Below, in pieces: positions 53,702 to 63,062 of a DNA stretch of 64,000 bases (position 1 is the stretch's first letter; each line of letters starts with the position of its first letter). This DNA comes from Actinopolymorpha singaporensis (GTDB taxonomy: Bacteria > Actinomycetota > Actinomycetes > Propionibacteriales > Actinopolymorphaceae). Position numbers and translations under genes: made by a program. The notes under the pieces are model-generated. The model was given only the letters and a program-made list of their open reading frames with translations, was not told the origin of the DNA and did no database searches. The DNA lies in NCBI RefSeq assembly GCF_900104745.1, contig NZ_LT629732.1:4017981-4081980 (forward strand), given 5' to 3'.

Positions 53702-54741
53702 TCCTTGGGACGGGGAGCGACCTGCCCCCGAAGATCGTGTCCAACGAGGACATCGAGCGGGCAAGCACGGACTACGACCCGGTTCGTGCGCGGCAGAGCC
53801 TGCACGAGTGGGTGATGCAGCGCGCCGGGGTGGCGACGCGGCACCGGCTGGACAACGGCGAGGGCACCTCCGACATGTCCGTGCGGGCGGCCCGGCGGGC
53901 GCTCGCCGACGCTGGAGTCGCTCTCGACGAGATCGACCTGCTCGTCCTCGGCACGTTCACCTCCGACAGCCGGCTGCCTTCGACGGTCAGCCTGGTCCAA
54001 CAGGCCCTCGGCGGCAGGGCGAAGTGCCTGCAACTGGAGACCGCCTGCACCGGCTTCGTCGACTCGCTGCTGGTCGCGACCTCGGTCATGTCCGCCGCCG
54101 GTTACCGCACCGCGTTGGTCATCACGACCGAGGCGATGTCGGCGGTGACCGATCCGGAGCGGTTCATGTACCAGGCGATCTTCGGTGACGGAGCGGCGGC
54201 CGTGGTCATTCGCGACCTGCCCGGCTCCAGCTACGGGATCGAGGCCCTGTGCACCCACACCGACGCCACGCACTGTGAGTGGACCTGGGTCCCGGGCGGC
54301 GGGACGAAGCATCCGATCACCGCCGAGGTGCTGGCCGACCGCAGCCAGTACGTGAGTCTGGACACAAAGGCCATCTACCGCTTCGCCGTGGAGAAGATGG
54401 TCGATGCGACCCACGAGGTGCTCGACACCAAGGGGCTCAGCATCGAAGACGTCGACTGGCTCATCCCGCACCAGACGGGCGCGAACATCATCGCCGAGGT
54501 GGTCGAGCAGCTGAAGATCCCGCCGGAACGGGTGATCACCTGTCTGGACCACACCGGGAACGTGTCCGGCGCGTCGGTGGCCATCGCGCTGGACGAGGCA
54601 CGCGCGAGCGGTCGGCTGGCCGACGGCGACCGGATCGTGGTTCCGGTGGTCGGCGGCGGGATGGCCTGGGGCGCGGTCAGCTTCGTCTGGCGCCGGTCGG
54701 CGGCCGCCCGTGCGCAGGAACCGGAGAGGGCGGCGAGCTGA
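53689..54741 (+). CDS. 3-oxoacyl-ACP synthase III (FabH-like)
   Basis: A 350-residue protein from ATG 53689; upstream in-frame sequence lies in the dehydrogenase gene. The KAS III triad is intact: Cys120 in LETACTGFVDSL, His261 in PHQTGAN and Asn291 in DHTGNVSGAS. KAS III enzymes condense an acyl-CoA with malonyl-ACP to start or extend a chain, or form acyl esters in some biosynthetic clusters. No ACP gene is nearby, so the acyl carrier must be shared. It is grouped with the MaoC dehydratase and hydroxyacyl dehydrogenase. Confidence 0.88.
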   Translation: MSFVILGTGSDLPPKIVSNEDIERASTDYDPVRARQSLHEWVMQRAGVATRHRLDNGEGTSDMSVRAARRALADAGVALDEIDLLVLGTFTSDSRLPSTVSLVQQALGGRAKCLQLETACTGFVDSLLVATSVMSAAGYRTALVITTEAMSAVTDPERFMYQAIFGDGAAAVVIRDLPGSSYGIEALCTHTDATHCEWTWVPGGGTKHPITAEVLADRSQYVSLDTKAIYRFAVEKMVDATHEVLDTKGLSIEDVDWLIPHQTGANIIAEVVEQLKIPPERVITCLDHTGNVSGASVAIALDEARASGRLADGDRIVVPVVGGGMAWGAVSFVWRRSAAARAQEPERAAS

Positions 54742-54742
54742 G

Positions 54743-55195
54743 ATGTACGACAAGTACTACGACCAGGTGGAGATCGGCGACAGCGCCACCTACGGCGGTG
54801 TGCGGGTCACCGAGGAGTACATCAACCGCTTCGCCGACCTCACCGGTGACCATCACCCGCTCCACGTCGACCCGGAGTTCGCCGCGAGGTCCCGCTACGG
54901 ACAACGGATCGCCCATGGCTTCCTGGTGCTTTCGCTCAGCGCGGGAATGTTCCCGATGAACCCGAAGACCGTGTTGGCCTTCTACGGGATGGACGGGGTT
55001 CGCTTCGTGAAGCCCACGTACATCGACGACACCCTCCGGGTGCGGCTCACCGTCACCGACAAGACCGACAAGCCTGCCGGAGGCGTCGTGCAGACCGCGC
55101 TGGAGATGGTCAACCAGCGCGACGAGGTGGTCGCGGTGGCCACCATGCGGATCCTGGTGGCACGCAGCCCGATCCGGGTCGAGGTGGCGGGATGA
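54743..55195 (+). CDS. MaoC-like (R)-enoyl hydratase/dehydratase
   Basis: A 150-residue hot-dog-fold protein from ATG 54743, directly after the KAS III stop. The signature FADLTGDHHPLHVDPEFA contains the catalytic Asp/His pair (DxxxxH). QRIAHGFLVLSLSAGMF completes the hydratase motif. It would interconvert 3-hydroxyacyl and 2-enoyl thioesters, matching the preceding dehydrogenase and synthase. No reductase to saturate the enoyl is seen, so an unsaturated or hydroxylated acyl chain could result. Confidence 0.88.
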   Translation: MYDKYYDQVEIGDSATYGGVRVTEEYINRFADLTGDHHPLHVDPEFAARSRYGQRIAHGFLVLSLSAGMFPMNPKTVLAFYGMDGVRFVKPTYIDDTLRVRLTVTDKTDKPAGGVVQTALEMVNQRDEVVAVATMRILVARSPIRVEVAG

Positions 55196-56451
55196 GCGGA
55201 GCGGGCGTGGCCCGGACCCGGCGCCCGTACACCTGGCCGCCACTGCGGTTCTACAACTCGGTCGCCGATCGGGTGCCCCGGCTGGCCAGGCCGCTCGGCA
55301 CCGTGCCGGAGCTGCAGGCGGCGGCACTCTCGGTGGCCGGGCCGCCTCCCGGGCAGCGGGGCGACGGCGACTTCGGCGACCCGAGCTACCTCTCCGGTCT
55401 CGAGGGCTTCCTGGCGGCGCTGTCGGCCGAGGCAGACCTGTCACCGGCGGGCCGGATCTTCGCCCGCGGCGCGATCGTGTCGGCGCTGACGAACCGGCTG
55501 CTGGTCCAGCGCGAACTGGCCGACCATCCGGAGGTCGCCCGGCGACCGGTCGGACCGGCGATGGTGGTGCTCGGCCTGCCGCGCAGCGGGACGACGCTGC
55601 TGCAGCACCTGCTCTCCCTCGACCCCGCGAACCGTTCGCTGCGGCAGTGGGAGGCGAACCGACCGGCACCGGCGCCGGCGGTCGGCGCGGAGTCCTCCGA
55701 CCCCAGGGTCCGGGCGGCGGAGCGGGCCACCCGGGTGTTGGACCGGATCGCCCCCGCGGCCCGAACGCTCCACCCGACCGGCCCGCGGCTGCCGTGCGAG
55801 TGCGTCACGCTGTTCGCGAACAGCTTCGCCAGTCTGGAGTTCAGCGCCATCTACCAGGTGCCGTCGTACACCGGCTGGTGTCTCCAAACCGACATGCGCC
55901 CGCACTATGCGTACTACGTGACCCAGCTGCAGGTGCTGGCCCGGCACGATCGCCGCGACCGGTGGGCGCTGAAGTCGCCCGCGCACCTGTTCTGGATGGA
56001 CGAGCTCGCGCACGCTCTGCCGGAGGCGACGCTCATCCAGTTGCACCGGGACCCGACCGAGGTCCTGGGCTCCTACTGCAGCCTGGCCGCGGTGCTCGCC
56101 GCCACCAACGCCCGGCGCGTCGACCGCCGAAAGATCGGCACGTTCTGGCTGCGCATCTGGGTCGAGGGTGTCCGCCGCGCGCGACGGGCCCGGCTCACGC
56201 TGCCGGCGGCCAGGATTCACGACGTTCGGTACGCGGATCTGGTCGCCGATCCGGTCGGCTGCGTCGCGCGGCTCTACGACGCCTGCGGCATCTCGTTCAG
56301 CGGTCGGTACGAGGCCGCGATCCGGGACTACCTGGACGGTCCCGGACGGCACGGCACCGGCCGGCATGGCTACTCCCTGGAGGACTTCGGCCTTGACCGG
56401 CACCAGGTGCGCGCACAGTTCGAGGAGGCTGGCCATGTGCTGTGGCAGTGA
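55192..56451 (+). CDS. PAPS-dependent sulfotransferase family protein
   Basis: A 419-residue protein overlapping the MaoC stop (ATGA). The 5'-phosphosulfate loop is VVLGLPRSGTTLLQHLLSLD (~residues 124-143). The 3'-phosphate motif region reads LKSPAHLFWMDELAHALPEA then IQLHRDPTEVLGSYCSL. Such enzymes sulfate sugars or lipid hydroxyls. In this operon it may sulfate the polysaccharide, the acyl part or a glycolipid headgroup. The first ~90 residues are variable. Confidence 0.85.
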   Translation: MSGAGVARTRRPYTWPPLRFYNSVADRVPRLARPLGTVPELQAAALSVAGPPPGQRGDGDFGDPSYLSGLEGFLAALSAEADLSPAGRIFARGAIVSALTNRLLVQRELADHPEVARRPVGPAMVVLGLPRSGTTLLQHLLSLDPANRSLRQWEANRPAPAPAVGAESSDPRVRAAERATRVLDRIAPAARTLHPTGPRLPCECVTLFANSFASLEFSAIYQVPSYTGWCLQTDMRPHYAYYVTQLQVLARHDRRDRWALKSPAHLFWMDELAHALPEATLIQLHRDPTEVLGSYCSLAAVLAATNARRVDRRKIGTFWLRIWVEGVRRARRARLTLPAARIHDVRYADLVADPVGCVARLYDACGISFSGRYEAAIRDYLDGPGRHGTGRHGYSLEDFGLDRHQVRAQFEEAGHVLWQ

Positions 56452-56517
56452 CCTGATCGGGTGCTTCGGCGACGACCATCCGGCGGTAGGCGGCCGGCAA
56501 CGCTCGGGACGGTCCCG

Positions 56518-57651
56518 ATGAGGGTGACCTTCGACGGGGTGTTCCTGGGCGAGGGTCGCGGCGGCGACGAGACCTTCCTTCGCGGTCTGCTGGCGGGGCT
56601 GGCACTGCGCGCCGACCCGGCCGACCGCTTCGAGGTGCTGACCCCGAACGGCGTGCTGCCGCCCGAGGTCGCGTTCGCGCCCGCCTTCACCGCCTCGGCG
56701 ATCCGGCGACGACCAGGGCCGTGGCATTTCACCCGGACACTGCCCGCACAGCTGCGCCGGGCACGGCCGGACATCCTGGTCGCCGTCACCCATGGGCCCG
56801 TCGGCAGCCCGATACCGGTGGCACTGACAGTCGGGGACCTCTCCTTCGAGCACCGTCGCCGGGACTACCCGCCGGCGACCGCGTTCCGGCTGCGCACGCT
56901 GGTGCGGCGTCAGGCGCGCGACGCGTCGGTGGTGCTCGTGCCGAGCGAGTTCACCCGGGCGGACGTAGTTGCCAGCTACGGTGTGGCTCCTGAGGCGGTG
57001 AGGGTGGTGCCGAACCGCGTGACCGCTCCTGCGCGCCTCGATGCCGGCACGATGGCCGAGGCCGATGCGTGGCTGGCGACCCGCGGCGTACGTGCGCCCT
57101 TCCTGCTGTATCTGGGCAACCTGCATCCGCGCAAGAACGTGCCGCTGCTGATCCGTTCGTTCCTTCGTGCACAGCGAGCGAACGCGGACCTGCGCGGGCA
57201 CCAACTGGTGATCGCAGGGGGACGCTGGTTCCGCGGTGACGACGAGAAGGAGGCCGCAGCGGGCAGTGGGCAGGTGGTCTTCCTGGGTAGGGTCAGCGAC
57301 TCCGTTCGGTCTCGACTGCTCGGCGGTGCCTCAGCTGTCGCGTACCTCTCGCTGTTCGAGGGTTTCGGGCTGCCGCCCCTGGAGGCCATGGCACACGGAA
57401 CCCCGGTGCTCACCTCGCTCGCGACCTCGCTGCCCGAGGTCTGCGGGAACGCCGCGCTGCTGGTCGACCCACTCGACGGCGAGGCGGTGACCGCGGGGGT
57501 GGTCCGCATCCTGACAGACGAAGCGCTGCGCGAGCGGCTGCGCGTGGCCGGGCCGGCCCGCGCCGCGGAGTTCGACACCGAGCGAGTCGGAACCGCGGCG
57601 GTCGACGCGCTGCGATGGGGGCTGGCGCGTGGTCCTGCTAGGAGAAGGTGA
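56518..57651 (+). CDS. Family 4 glycosyltransferase (GT-B)
   Basis: A 377-residue protein; ATG 56518 fits the family start (MRVTFDGVFLGEGRGGDETF). Motifs are SVVLVPSEFTRADVVASYGV, FLLYLGNLHPRKNVPLLIRS, VVFLGRVSDSVRSRLLGGAS and the donor-binding EGFGLPPLEAMAHGTPVLTS (Glu-x7-Glu-like). It is a retaining enzyme acting on the lipid-linked chain. It lies 66 bases after the sulfotransferase gene. Confidence 0.9.
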   Translation: MRVTFDGVFLGEGRGGDETFLRGLLAGLALRADPADRFEVLTPNGVLPPEVAFAPAFTASAIRRRPGPWHFTRTLPAQLRRARPDILVAVTHGPVGSPIPVALTVGDLSFEHRRRDYPPATAFRLRTLVRRQARDASVVLVPSEFTRADVVASYGVAPEAVRVVPNRVTAPARLDAGTMAEADAWLATRGVRAPFLLYLGNLHPRKNVPLLIRSFLRAQRANADLRGHQLVIAGGRWFRGDDEKEAAAGSGQVVFLGRVSDSVRSRLLGGASAVAYLSLFEGFGLPPLEAMAHGTPVLTSLATSLPEVCGNAALLVDPLDGEAVTAGVVRILTDEALRERLRVAGPARAAEFDTERVGTAAVDALRWGLARGPARRR

Positions 57652-57667
57652 AGGAGAAGGAGGAAGC

Positions 57668-58321
57668 ATGTGGAACTCACGCGGTGACGGTTCCCTGGGG
57701 CTGCTGGGGACCATCCGGGCCGACCTGGCTGCCATGTCGACTCTCAAGGGCAGTCCGAAACTCACGGCGGCGTCCGCGGTCGACGTGCTGGCGTTGCCGG
57801 GCACCTGGGCGGTGCTCCTCTTCCGGCTGGCGGCCCACTGCCACCGCTCGCACCTACGCCCGTTTTCCAGGATGCTGTACTTCCTCGACGTCGTACTCTT
57901 CGGCGCCGACCTCGCGCCCGGTGCGCAGGTCGGGCCGGGACTGGCGATCCCGCATCCGGTCGGCTGCGGTTGGGGCAGCGGGCTGACCGTGGGGCGGAAC
58001 GTGATCATGACCGGAGCCGCGCGGTTCGGCACGGCCGCCGCCCAGGACGAGGCCCGGATGGGACAACCCACCATCGGTGACGACGTGATCCTGCTGGACG
58101 GGGCCAAGGCGATGGGCCCGGTGAGCATCGGGGACCGAGCCGTGGTCGCCGCCAACGCTCTGGTGCTCCACGACGTCCCGCCGGACGCGATCGTGGTGGG
58201 CCAGCCCGCCCGAGTGGTAAAGATGCGCTACGAGCGCCCGGGCTCCGTGGGCCGGGACGGTGCCGTACTCGCCGCCGAACGCGCGGTCGCGGAGGCCGCA
58301 GGGACCACCGAGGGCAGATGA
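57668..58321 (+). CDS. Left-handed beta-helix acetyltransferase (serine O-acetyltransferase-like)
   Basis: A 217-residue protein from ATG 57668 with GGAGGA upstream. Hexapeptide repeats occur in LFGADLAPGAQVGPGLAIPH and PTIGDDVILLDGAKAMGPVS, ending VVGQPARVVK. A short N-terminal helix pair precedes them, and the full CysE N-terminal domain is absent. In a polysaccharide operon it more likely O-acetylates a sugar than makes O-acetylserine. Its stop overlaps the next start. Confidence 0.82.
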   Translation: MWNSRGDGSLGLLGTIRADLAAMSTLKGSPKLTAASAVDVLALPGTWAVLLFRLAAHCHRSHLRPFSRMLYFLDVVLFGADLAPGAQVGPGLAIPHPVGCGWGSGLTVGRNVIMTGAARFGTAAAQDEARMGQPTIGDDVILLDGAKAMGPVSIGDRAVVAANALVLHDVPPDAIVVGQPARVVKMRYERPGSVGRDGAVLAAERAVAEAAGTTEGR

Positions 58322-59328
58322 ACGAGCAGGCAGGGGTGACCAGGCCGAGGCGATGGCTGTACGCGGCCGGCCTGACGATGTTGGCGCCGTTCCTCGCCGA
58401 GACGGTGGCCTCGTCCAACACCCCGGCAGTGGTCTTCCCCCTCGTACTCCCCGTCCTTCTCCTGGTCTACGGGGTGCCCGCGCTGCTGGTCCGCGAACTC
58501 TGGGTTCGCCAGCGGATCGGCTGGCCCGGCGTCCTGGTGCTGGGACTCGCGTACACACTGCTCAACGAGGGACTGGTCGCCGCGACCTGGTTCAAACTCG
58601 CACCCGCGTCGGGCAAGGTGCTCGTGTTCACCGCATCGCAGGCGTTGCACGTCGGCGGAGTGAACCTGGCGGTCGCGGCAGGCCTTGTGGTGTTCCATAC
58701 CGTCTACAGCATCGTGCTCCCGTGTGCCCTGGCTCACGTGTGGGCGGGAGGGGCCCGCGGCGTGCCCTGGCTGGGTCGCACCGGCATCATGGTCGGCTCC
58801 GCGCTGGTACTGCTGGTGATGGTTGGCTCGCTGACTCCCAGGGCGACAGTTCGGGCCTGCACGGGACCAGCCCTGGCCAGCTGCACGGTCGGCCGGCGGT
58901 TGAGTTTCCTCGCCATCGTGCTGCTGGTCGGGCTGGCACTGGCCCTGCCCAAGGCGCGTGCCGCGGGCCAGGCGGTGAGCAGGCCGCGGCCCGCCATGCT
59001 GGTGGCGGCCGGAGCGGCCTTCGCGGTGGCGTTCCTGATCGGGTTCTTCGTCTTTCCGCTGGCCGGGGTGCCGATCCTGGGTGCCGCGACGGCGGTCGCG
59101 CTCACGGCGCTCGGGACGAGCGCGGCCGTGCGTTGGTTGCGGGCGCCGGACTGGGGCAGCCGGTCCACCGTCGCCCTGGCCGCCGGCCTCCTGCTGCCCG
59201 GCATGATCATCTCGTTCAAGGGGTTCGCGGTCGGGCAGCCGCTGGCCGCGGTAGCGGCAGCGGTGCTGCTCTGGCGGCTGGCCCGCAGGGCCGCTCCCTG
59301 TCCGGTCGAACCGGCGCGACGTCGGTGA
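58318..59328 (+). CDS. Multi-pass membrane protein of unknown function (336 aa)
   Basis: It has about ten hydrophobic segments (for example LYAAGLTMLAPFLAETVASS, GIMVGSALVLLVMVGSLTP, MLVAAGAAFAVAFLIGFFVF). I recognise no family motif. It is the last gene of the polysaccharide operon, coupled by ATGA to the acetyltransferase, so it could be an acyltransferase-like, transport or export component. It ends seven bases from the convergent gene with no visible hairpin in between. Confidence 0.65.
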   Translation: MNEQAGVTRPRRWLYAAGLTMLAPFLAETVASSNTPAVVFPLVLPVLLLVYGVPALLVRELWVRQRIGWPGVLVLGLAYTLLNEGLVAATWFKLAPASGKVLVFTASQALHVGGVNLAVAAGLVVFHTVYSIVLPCALAHVWAGGARGVPWLGRTGIMVGSALVLLVMVGSLTPRATVRACTGPALASCTVGRRLSFLAIVLLVGLALALPKARAAGQAVSRPRPAMLVAAGAAFAVAFLIGFFVFPLAGVPILGAATAVALTALGTSAAVRWLRAPDWGSRSTVALAAGLLLPGMIISFKGFAVGQPLAAVAAAVLLWRLARRAAPCPVEPARRR

Positions 59329-59335
59329 GAGTCCC

Positions 59336-60322
59336 TCAACCGCCGTGGACGGCGAGCAGGGCCTGGATGTAGCCGATCGCGTGAGCGCGGGCGCGGTGAC
59401 CCCACTCGGTGTCGTTCACCACCCGTGGCACGTGGTCGTCGAGCAGGAACCCGTCGAACCCGGCCGCCACCAGTCGCCGCATCACCGCCGGCGGATCGTA
59501 GTTTCCCTCGCCGAGGAAACACTCGCAGAACGCGGGAACGGTGCCCTGGACGTCGCGGAAGTGGACGTAGGCGACCCGGCCGCGCGGCACGAAGTAGTCG
59601 ATCATGTCCTCGACGGCCGCCGCCCCTCCCGCCATCTCCGACGTCGTACCGAGGCACAGGTCGATGGCCCAGGCCTCGCTCCGCCCCGCGAGTTCGTACG
59701 CCCGGCGGAAGTTCGCGGGGGAGTTGAACAACCGGGCGACCCCTCCGATAGCTTCCACCGGCGGGTCGTCCGGGTGCAGCGCCAGCCGGATCCCGCACTC
59801 CTCGGCCACCGGCATCACGGCCTCGCAGAAGGTTCGGTAGTTGTCCCACATCTGCTCGGCGCCGATCCGTAGGCTCGGGTCGACCTGCGGATAGTCGACG
59901 AGGTTGCCGTCGGCCACCCGCGACTCGTCGAACGCCGTCACCAGGGCACCGCCCCGGCCGGGCTCCACCGAGGTACGCCACACGAACGTGGGCATGAAGT
60001 GATAACCGAGGATGGGGATACCGGCCGCCGCGACGTTGCGCACGGTTCGCTGGAAGTTCTCCAACTGTCGCTCGCGGCCGGGCGCTCCGGTGAGCACCTT
60101 GTCGTAGAAGGACATCGGGACATTCTCCAGCGCCTCCAGGTGCAGGCCGGCGTCGGCGCATCGGCGGCGCAGGGCGACCAGGTCGTCGAGCTGCCAGAAG
60201 CCCTGGTCCGCCGGTAGTCGCGGCGTGTTGAACTGCACGCCGTCGATACCGAGCTGGCGGGCGAACAGTGCGGTCTCGTCGTCGAGCTCGTTCAGCTGTC
60301 CGATGATCACCCGGATCGTCAC
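59336..60322 (-). CDS. uxuA: Mannonate dehydratase-like TIM-barrel enzyme
   Basis: A 328-residue protein from GTG 60322, with AGGAGG ten bases before. The UxuA-type blocks are present: GYHFMPTFVWRTS (~residues 105-117), GIRLALHPDDPP (metal site His/Asp) and VAYVHFRDVQG. It would dehydrate D-mannonate to 2-keto-3-deoxygluconate in glucuronate breakdown. Some relatives act on other acids or are isomerases. It is the last gene of the minus-strand operon with the ABC permease and fused glycosidase, so the imported sugar may be a glucuronide or mannuronide. Confidence 0.78.
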   Translation of the reverse strand: MTIRVIIGQLNELDDETALFARQLGIDGVQFNTPRLPADQGFWQLDDLVALRRRCADAGLHLEALENVPMSFYDKVLTGAPGRERQLENFQRTVRNVAAAGIPILGYHFMPTFVWRTSVEPGRGGALVTAFDESRVADGNLVDYPQVDPSLRIGAEQMWDNYRTFCEAVMPVAEECGIRLALHPDDPPVEAIGGVARLFNSPANFRRAYELAGRSEAWAIDLCLGTTSEMAGGAAAVEDMIDYFVPRGRVAYVHFRDVQGTVPAFCECFLGEGNYDPPAVMRRLVAAGFDGFLLDDHVPRVVNDTEWGHRARAHAIGYIQALLAVHGG

Positions 60323-60363
60323 GTCGGGCTACCTCCTCAGCGCAGGGTGCGGGTCCGCGGCGG

Positions 60364-63057
60364 TCACTTCGTCCGTCCTGCCGGGTGGATGGGGACCTCC
60401 ACGATGGAGTTGGGTGGGATCCGGACGGTACGAGACGTGCCGTCGGGCATGAGGACGGACTTGTGGACCTCGCTGTCGGCGTGGCTGAGCAGCACGAGGC
60501 GATCGGCGAGCCGGGCGAGGTAGACCAGGTCCGAGACACCGTCCACCGGTGCGCAGTCGTTCGCGCGTAGCCAGTCGGTCAGAGCCGGCACGGCCCAGGA
60601 AGCGCCGTGCGCCGCAGGTCCGGCAAGCTCGGCCGGGTCCCGCGGTGAGCCGAACCAGCGGATCGTCCCGTCCGGGTCCCCGGGCCTGCGCAGGATCGTG
60701 ACCGGATCCATGTCGTCATCCCCGTCGACCGGTCGCAGCTCAGTTGTCTCCAGTACGGCGAGCAGGCCACCGGATCGGGCCCACCGCCGAACGGCCCCGA
60801 GTGTCTCACGGTGGTAGTGGGTTCCGCCGAGAACGACCACAGCGCGATAGCCGTCGAGCGCGCCGGCGGAAATCGTCGTGTCGTCGAGGAAGTCGAGGTC
60901 GAACGCATCCCGCAGGTCCGCGACCCGTGCGGCGACCTTCCCTGTGCTGATCTCCCCGAGGACCAGGGGAGTGTCCGGATACAGGACGGCCACCTCTGTC
61001 TCCGGATGGCCCATCTCGATCCGGTCGTAGTTGGCGACCCAGGTGTCAACGCAGGATTGACGGGCAAGCACGTTCGGGGCGTAGAAGTGCAGGTTCCGCG
61101 TCCCGGAGGTCGCCGCGTTGTAGATCCGGGCCGTGATGCCCTTCTCGTCGACACCGCCCGCAGGTTCGAAGCCGAAGTACGCGCCGTGGAAGCGGCCGGC
61201 GGAAGCCACCCACCGCGTCATGGCGAAGTTGTGGGCGTAGTTCGAAGCCTCGTTGGTGACGCGTACGCCGGCATGGAACTGCGCCGCGAGCTGACACTGG
61301 TCACCGAAGTGGGCACCGTGGTGCGGTGAGGCGTCCCCGCCGGTGCACAGGTAGATCGGATGGTTCGGGAAGTGCCGGCGAGTGGTGGCGAGCCAGCGTC
61401 GAGCCAGGGAGTTCATCGAGGCGCGGTACCACCCGACGAAGTCCAGCCAGCGGCGCCGGTCGCAGGAGTTGGACACGGCGTACGTCCCGGGCGCTGTCGG
61501 CTCGTCCACGCGGAAGTCGTCGTCCGGATCGACCCGTAGCCGGGGAAAGCTGACTTCCGTCGGGTGGGCGAAGGAGGTGCCCCAGCGCCGGTTGAGCAGA
61601 TCGAGGTCGCCGTCGTGCCATCGCAGCGCGGCGGCCTGGAAGTCGGCGAGGGCGAACCGGTCACCACACCAGTAGCCGCCGTGGGTGTGGTACGGCCCCG
61701 GGATGACCGTCGTCCACGTCGTCCCCGTCACCGGGAAGATCGCCTCACCGAAGTCGCCGGTGATGCCCAGCAGAAGCGCCTCGATCACGTCGGTGTCGCG
61801 GTAGTGGTCGGCGAAGGCCGCGAGGAACCGGTCGACGTGCCGGTCGAAGCGCTGGTCCCAGATGCTCTGGGTGCCGTTCGGCAGGCCGTGTTCGAGACAG
61901 ATCAGCCCGCGGAAGTCGTCACCGCGGCGGTACCAGTCCGGCAGTGAGTACGTGGGTCCTGCGATGAGGAACGGAACCCATCGCAGGCCGTGCCGCCGCA
62001 GTACGTCCACCTGCTCGTCCCAGAACGAGAAGTCGAAGACGCCCTCGCCCTGGTTCTCGACCGTTTCCCAGGTGACGTACAGCTCGACGCTGGTGAAACC
62101 GAGCCGGCTCACCCGATCCGCGTCGGCGTCGGTGAGCGGGGCGGACATCCCCAGGCACAGCTCCACCTCCCGGCTCATGCGAAGGTTCACGCCGTCCAGG
62201 TCCGGCGTGCCGTTCTGGTCCGCGGTGCGTTCGGCCGCGAGCGTGATGGTGGGCCTTGGTGCCTCGGTGCGCGGCTCGTCCAGGTCTGCGACGCACCGGA
62301 AGCCCATGCCGTTGCCGCCGACGCCGCCGAACACCCGCAGCCGTCGGCTGACCCGAAGGTCCCAGGCAGTGCTGTAGTACGCGCCACCGCGCAGGACCCG
62401 CCGCATCCCCCAGCCCTCGTCGGGTGCGTCCAGGCTCACCTGCTGGTCGGGGTAGTCGTGGAACCAGTTGGCGCACCATTCCCACACGTTGCCGGCCAGG
62501 TCGTACAGACCGAAGCGGTTCGGTGGGAAGGAGCACACGGGCGCGGTGTAGCGGTGGCCGGTGCTGTGCCGCCAGTCGCGCCACGGATGTTCGGACTCCC
62601 TGGTCGCATACTGAGCGCGGCGGCCTCCCGGCTCCTCCTGCCCCCACGGATACCGCGCGCCCGGGATGCCGCCGCGCGCCGCGTACTCCCATTCGGCCTC
62701 CGTCGGCAGCCGCTTGCCGGCCCAGGCCGCGTAGTCGGACGCGTCCTGGAACGACACGTTGACGACCGGGTGGTCGGGGCGCGTGGAGAACGAGTTCGGG
62801 AGCCGTTCCCAGCGGGGTGAGTCCGGGTGAGCGCGGCCGGTGGCTGCACAGAACTCACCGAACTGCCGGTTGGTGACCGGATGGAGGTCCATCGCGAACG
62901 CGCGTACCTCCACGTCGTGGACGGGACCCTCCTCGCGTCCGCCGTCGGCCGCCCCCATGGCGAACCTGCCACCGGGTAGCTCCACCATGTTCGGCGGCGA
63001 TGCCGAACCGGACGCAGGGCTCGATGTCAACGTCGGCTTGCCGGTTGTCCCGTCCAT
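60364..63057 (-). CDS. Fusion of SUMF1/FGE-like domain and GH42-like glycosidase (897 aa)
   Basis: It starts at ATG 63057, five bases after the permease stop; a longer frame only shadows the permease. Residues ~23-258 are an FGE-sulfatase (SUMF1) fold: MVELPGGRFAMGAADGGREE, KRLPTEAEWEYAARGG, GLYDLAGNVWEWCANWF, RRVLRGGAYYSTAW and GFRC. The two active-site cysteines of true formylglycine-generating enzymes are missing after VLRGG, so it is probably not an FGE. Residues ~290-890 look like a GH42-type TIM barrel plus trimer/Rossmann-like domains (ELYVTWETVENQGEGVFDF, ITGDFGEAIFP, YFGFEPAGG). No signal peptide is seen, so it should act on imported oligosaccharides. Confidence 0.75.
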   Translation of the reverse strand: MDGTTGKPTLTSSPASGSASPPNMVELPGGRFAMGAADGGREEGPVHDVEVRAFAMDLHPVTNRQFGEFCAATGRAHPDSPRWERLPNSFSTRPDHPVVNVSFQDASDYAAWAGKRLPTEAEWEYAARGGIPGARYPWGQEEPGGRRAQYATRESEHPWRDWRHSTGHRYTAPVCSFPPNRFGLYDLAGNVWEWCANWFHDYPDQQVSLDAPDEGWGMRRVLRGGAYYSTAWDLRVSRRLRVFGGVGGNGMGFRCVADLDEPRTEAPRPTITLAAERTADQNGTPDLDGVNLRMSREVELCLGMSAPLTDADADRVSRLGFTSVELYVTWETVENQGEGVFDFSFWDEQVDVLRRHGLRWVPFLIAGPTYSLPDWYRRGDDFRGLICLEHGLPNGTQSIWDQRFDRHVDRFLAAFADHYRDTDVIEALLLGITGDFGEAIFPVTGTTWTTVIPGPYHTHGGYWCGDRFALADFQAAALRWHDGDLDLLNRRWGTSFAHPTEVSFPRLRVDPDDDFRVDEPTAPGTYAVSNSCDRRRWLDFVGWYRASMNSLARRWLATTRRHFPNHPIYLCTGGDASPHHGAHFGDQCQLAAQFHAGVRVTNEASNYAHNFAMTRWVASAGRFHGAYFGFEPAGGVDEKGITARIYNAATSGTRNLHFYAPNVLARQSCVDTWVANYDRIEMGHPETEVAVLYPDTPLVLGEISTGKVAARVADLRDAFDLDFLDDTTISAGALDGYRAVVVLGGTHYHRETLGAVRRWARSGGLLAVLETTELRPVDGDDDMDPVTILRRPGDPDGTIRWFGSPRDPAELAGPAAHGASWAVPALTDWLRANDCAPVDGVSDLVYLARLADRLVLLSHADSEVHKSVLMPDGTSRTVRIPPNSIVEVPIHPAGRTK

Positions 63058-63062
63058 GATGA

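Noticed and set aside
55441-57204. 587-residue minus-strand frame
   Set aside because: Antisense to the sulfotransferase and GT4 genes; composition typical of GC-driven shadow frames.
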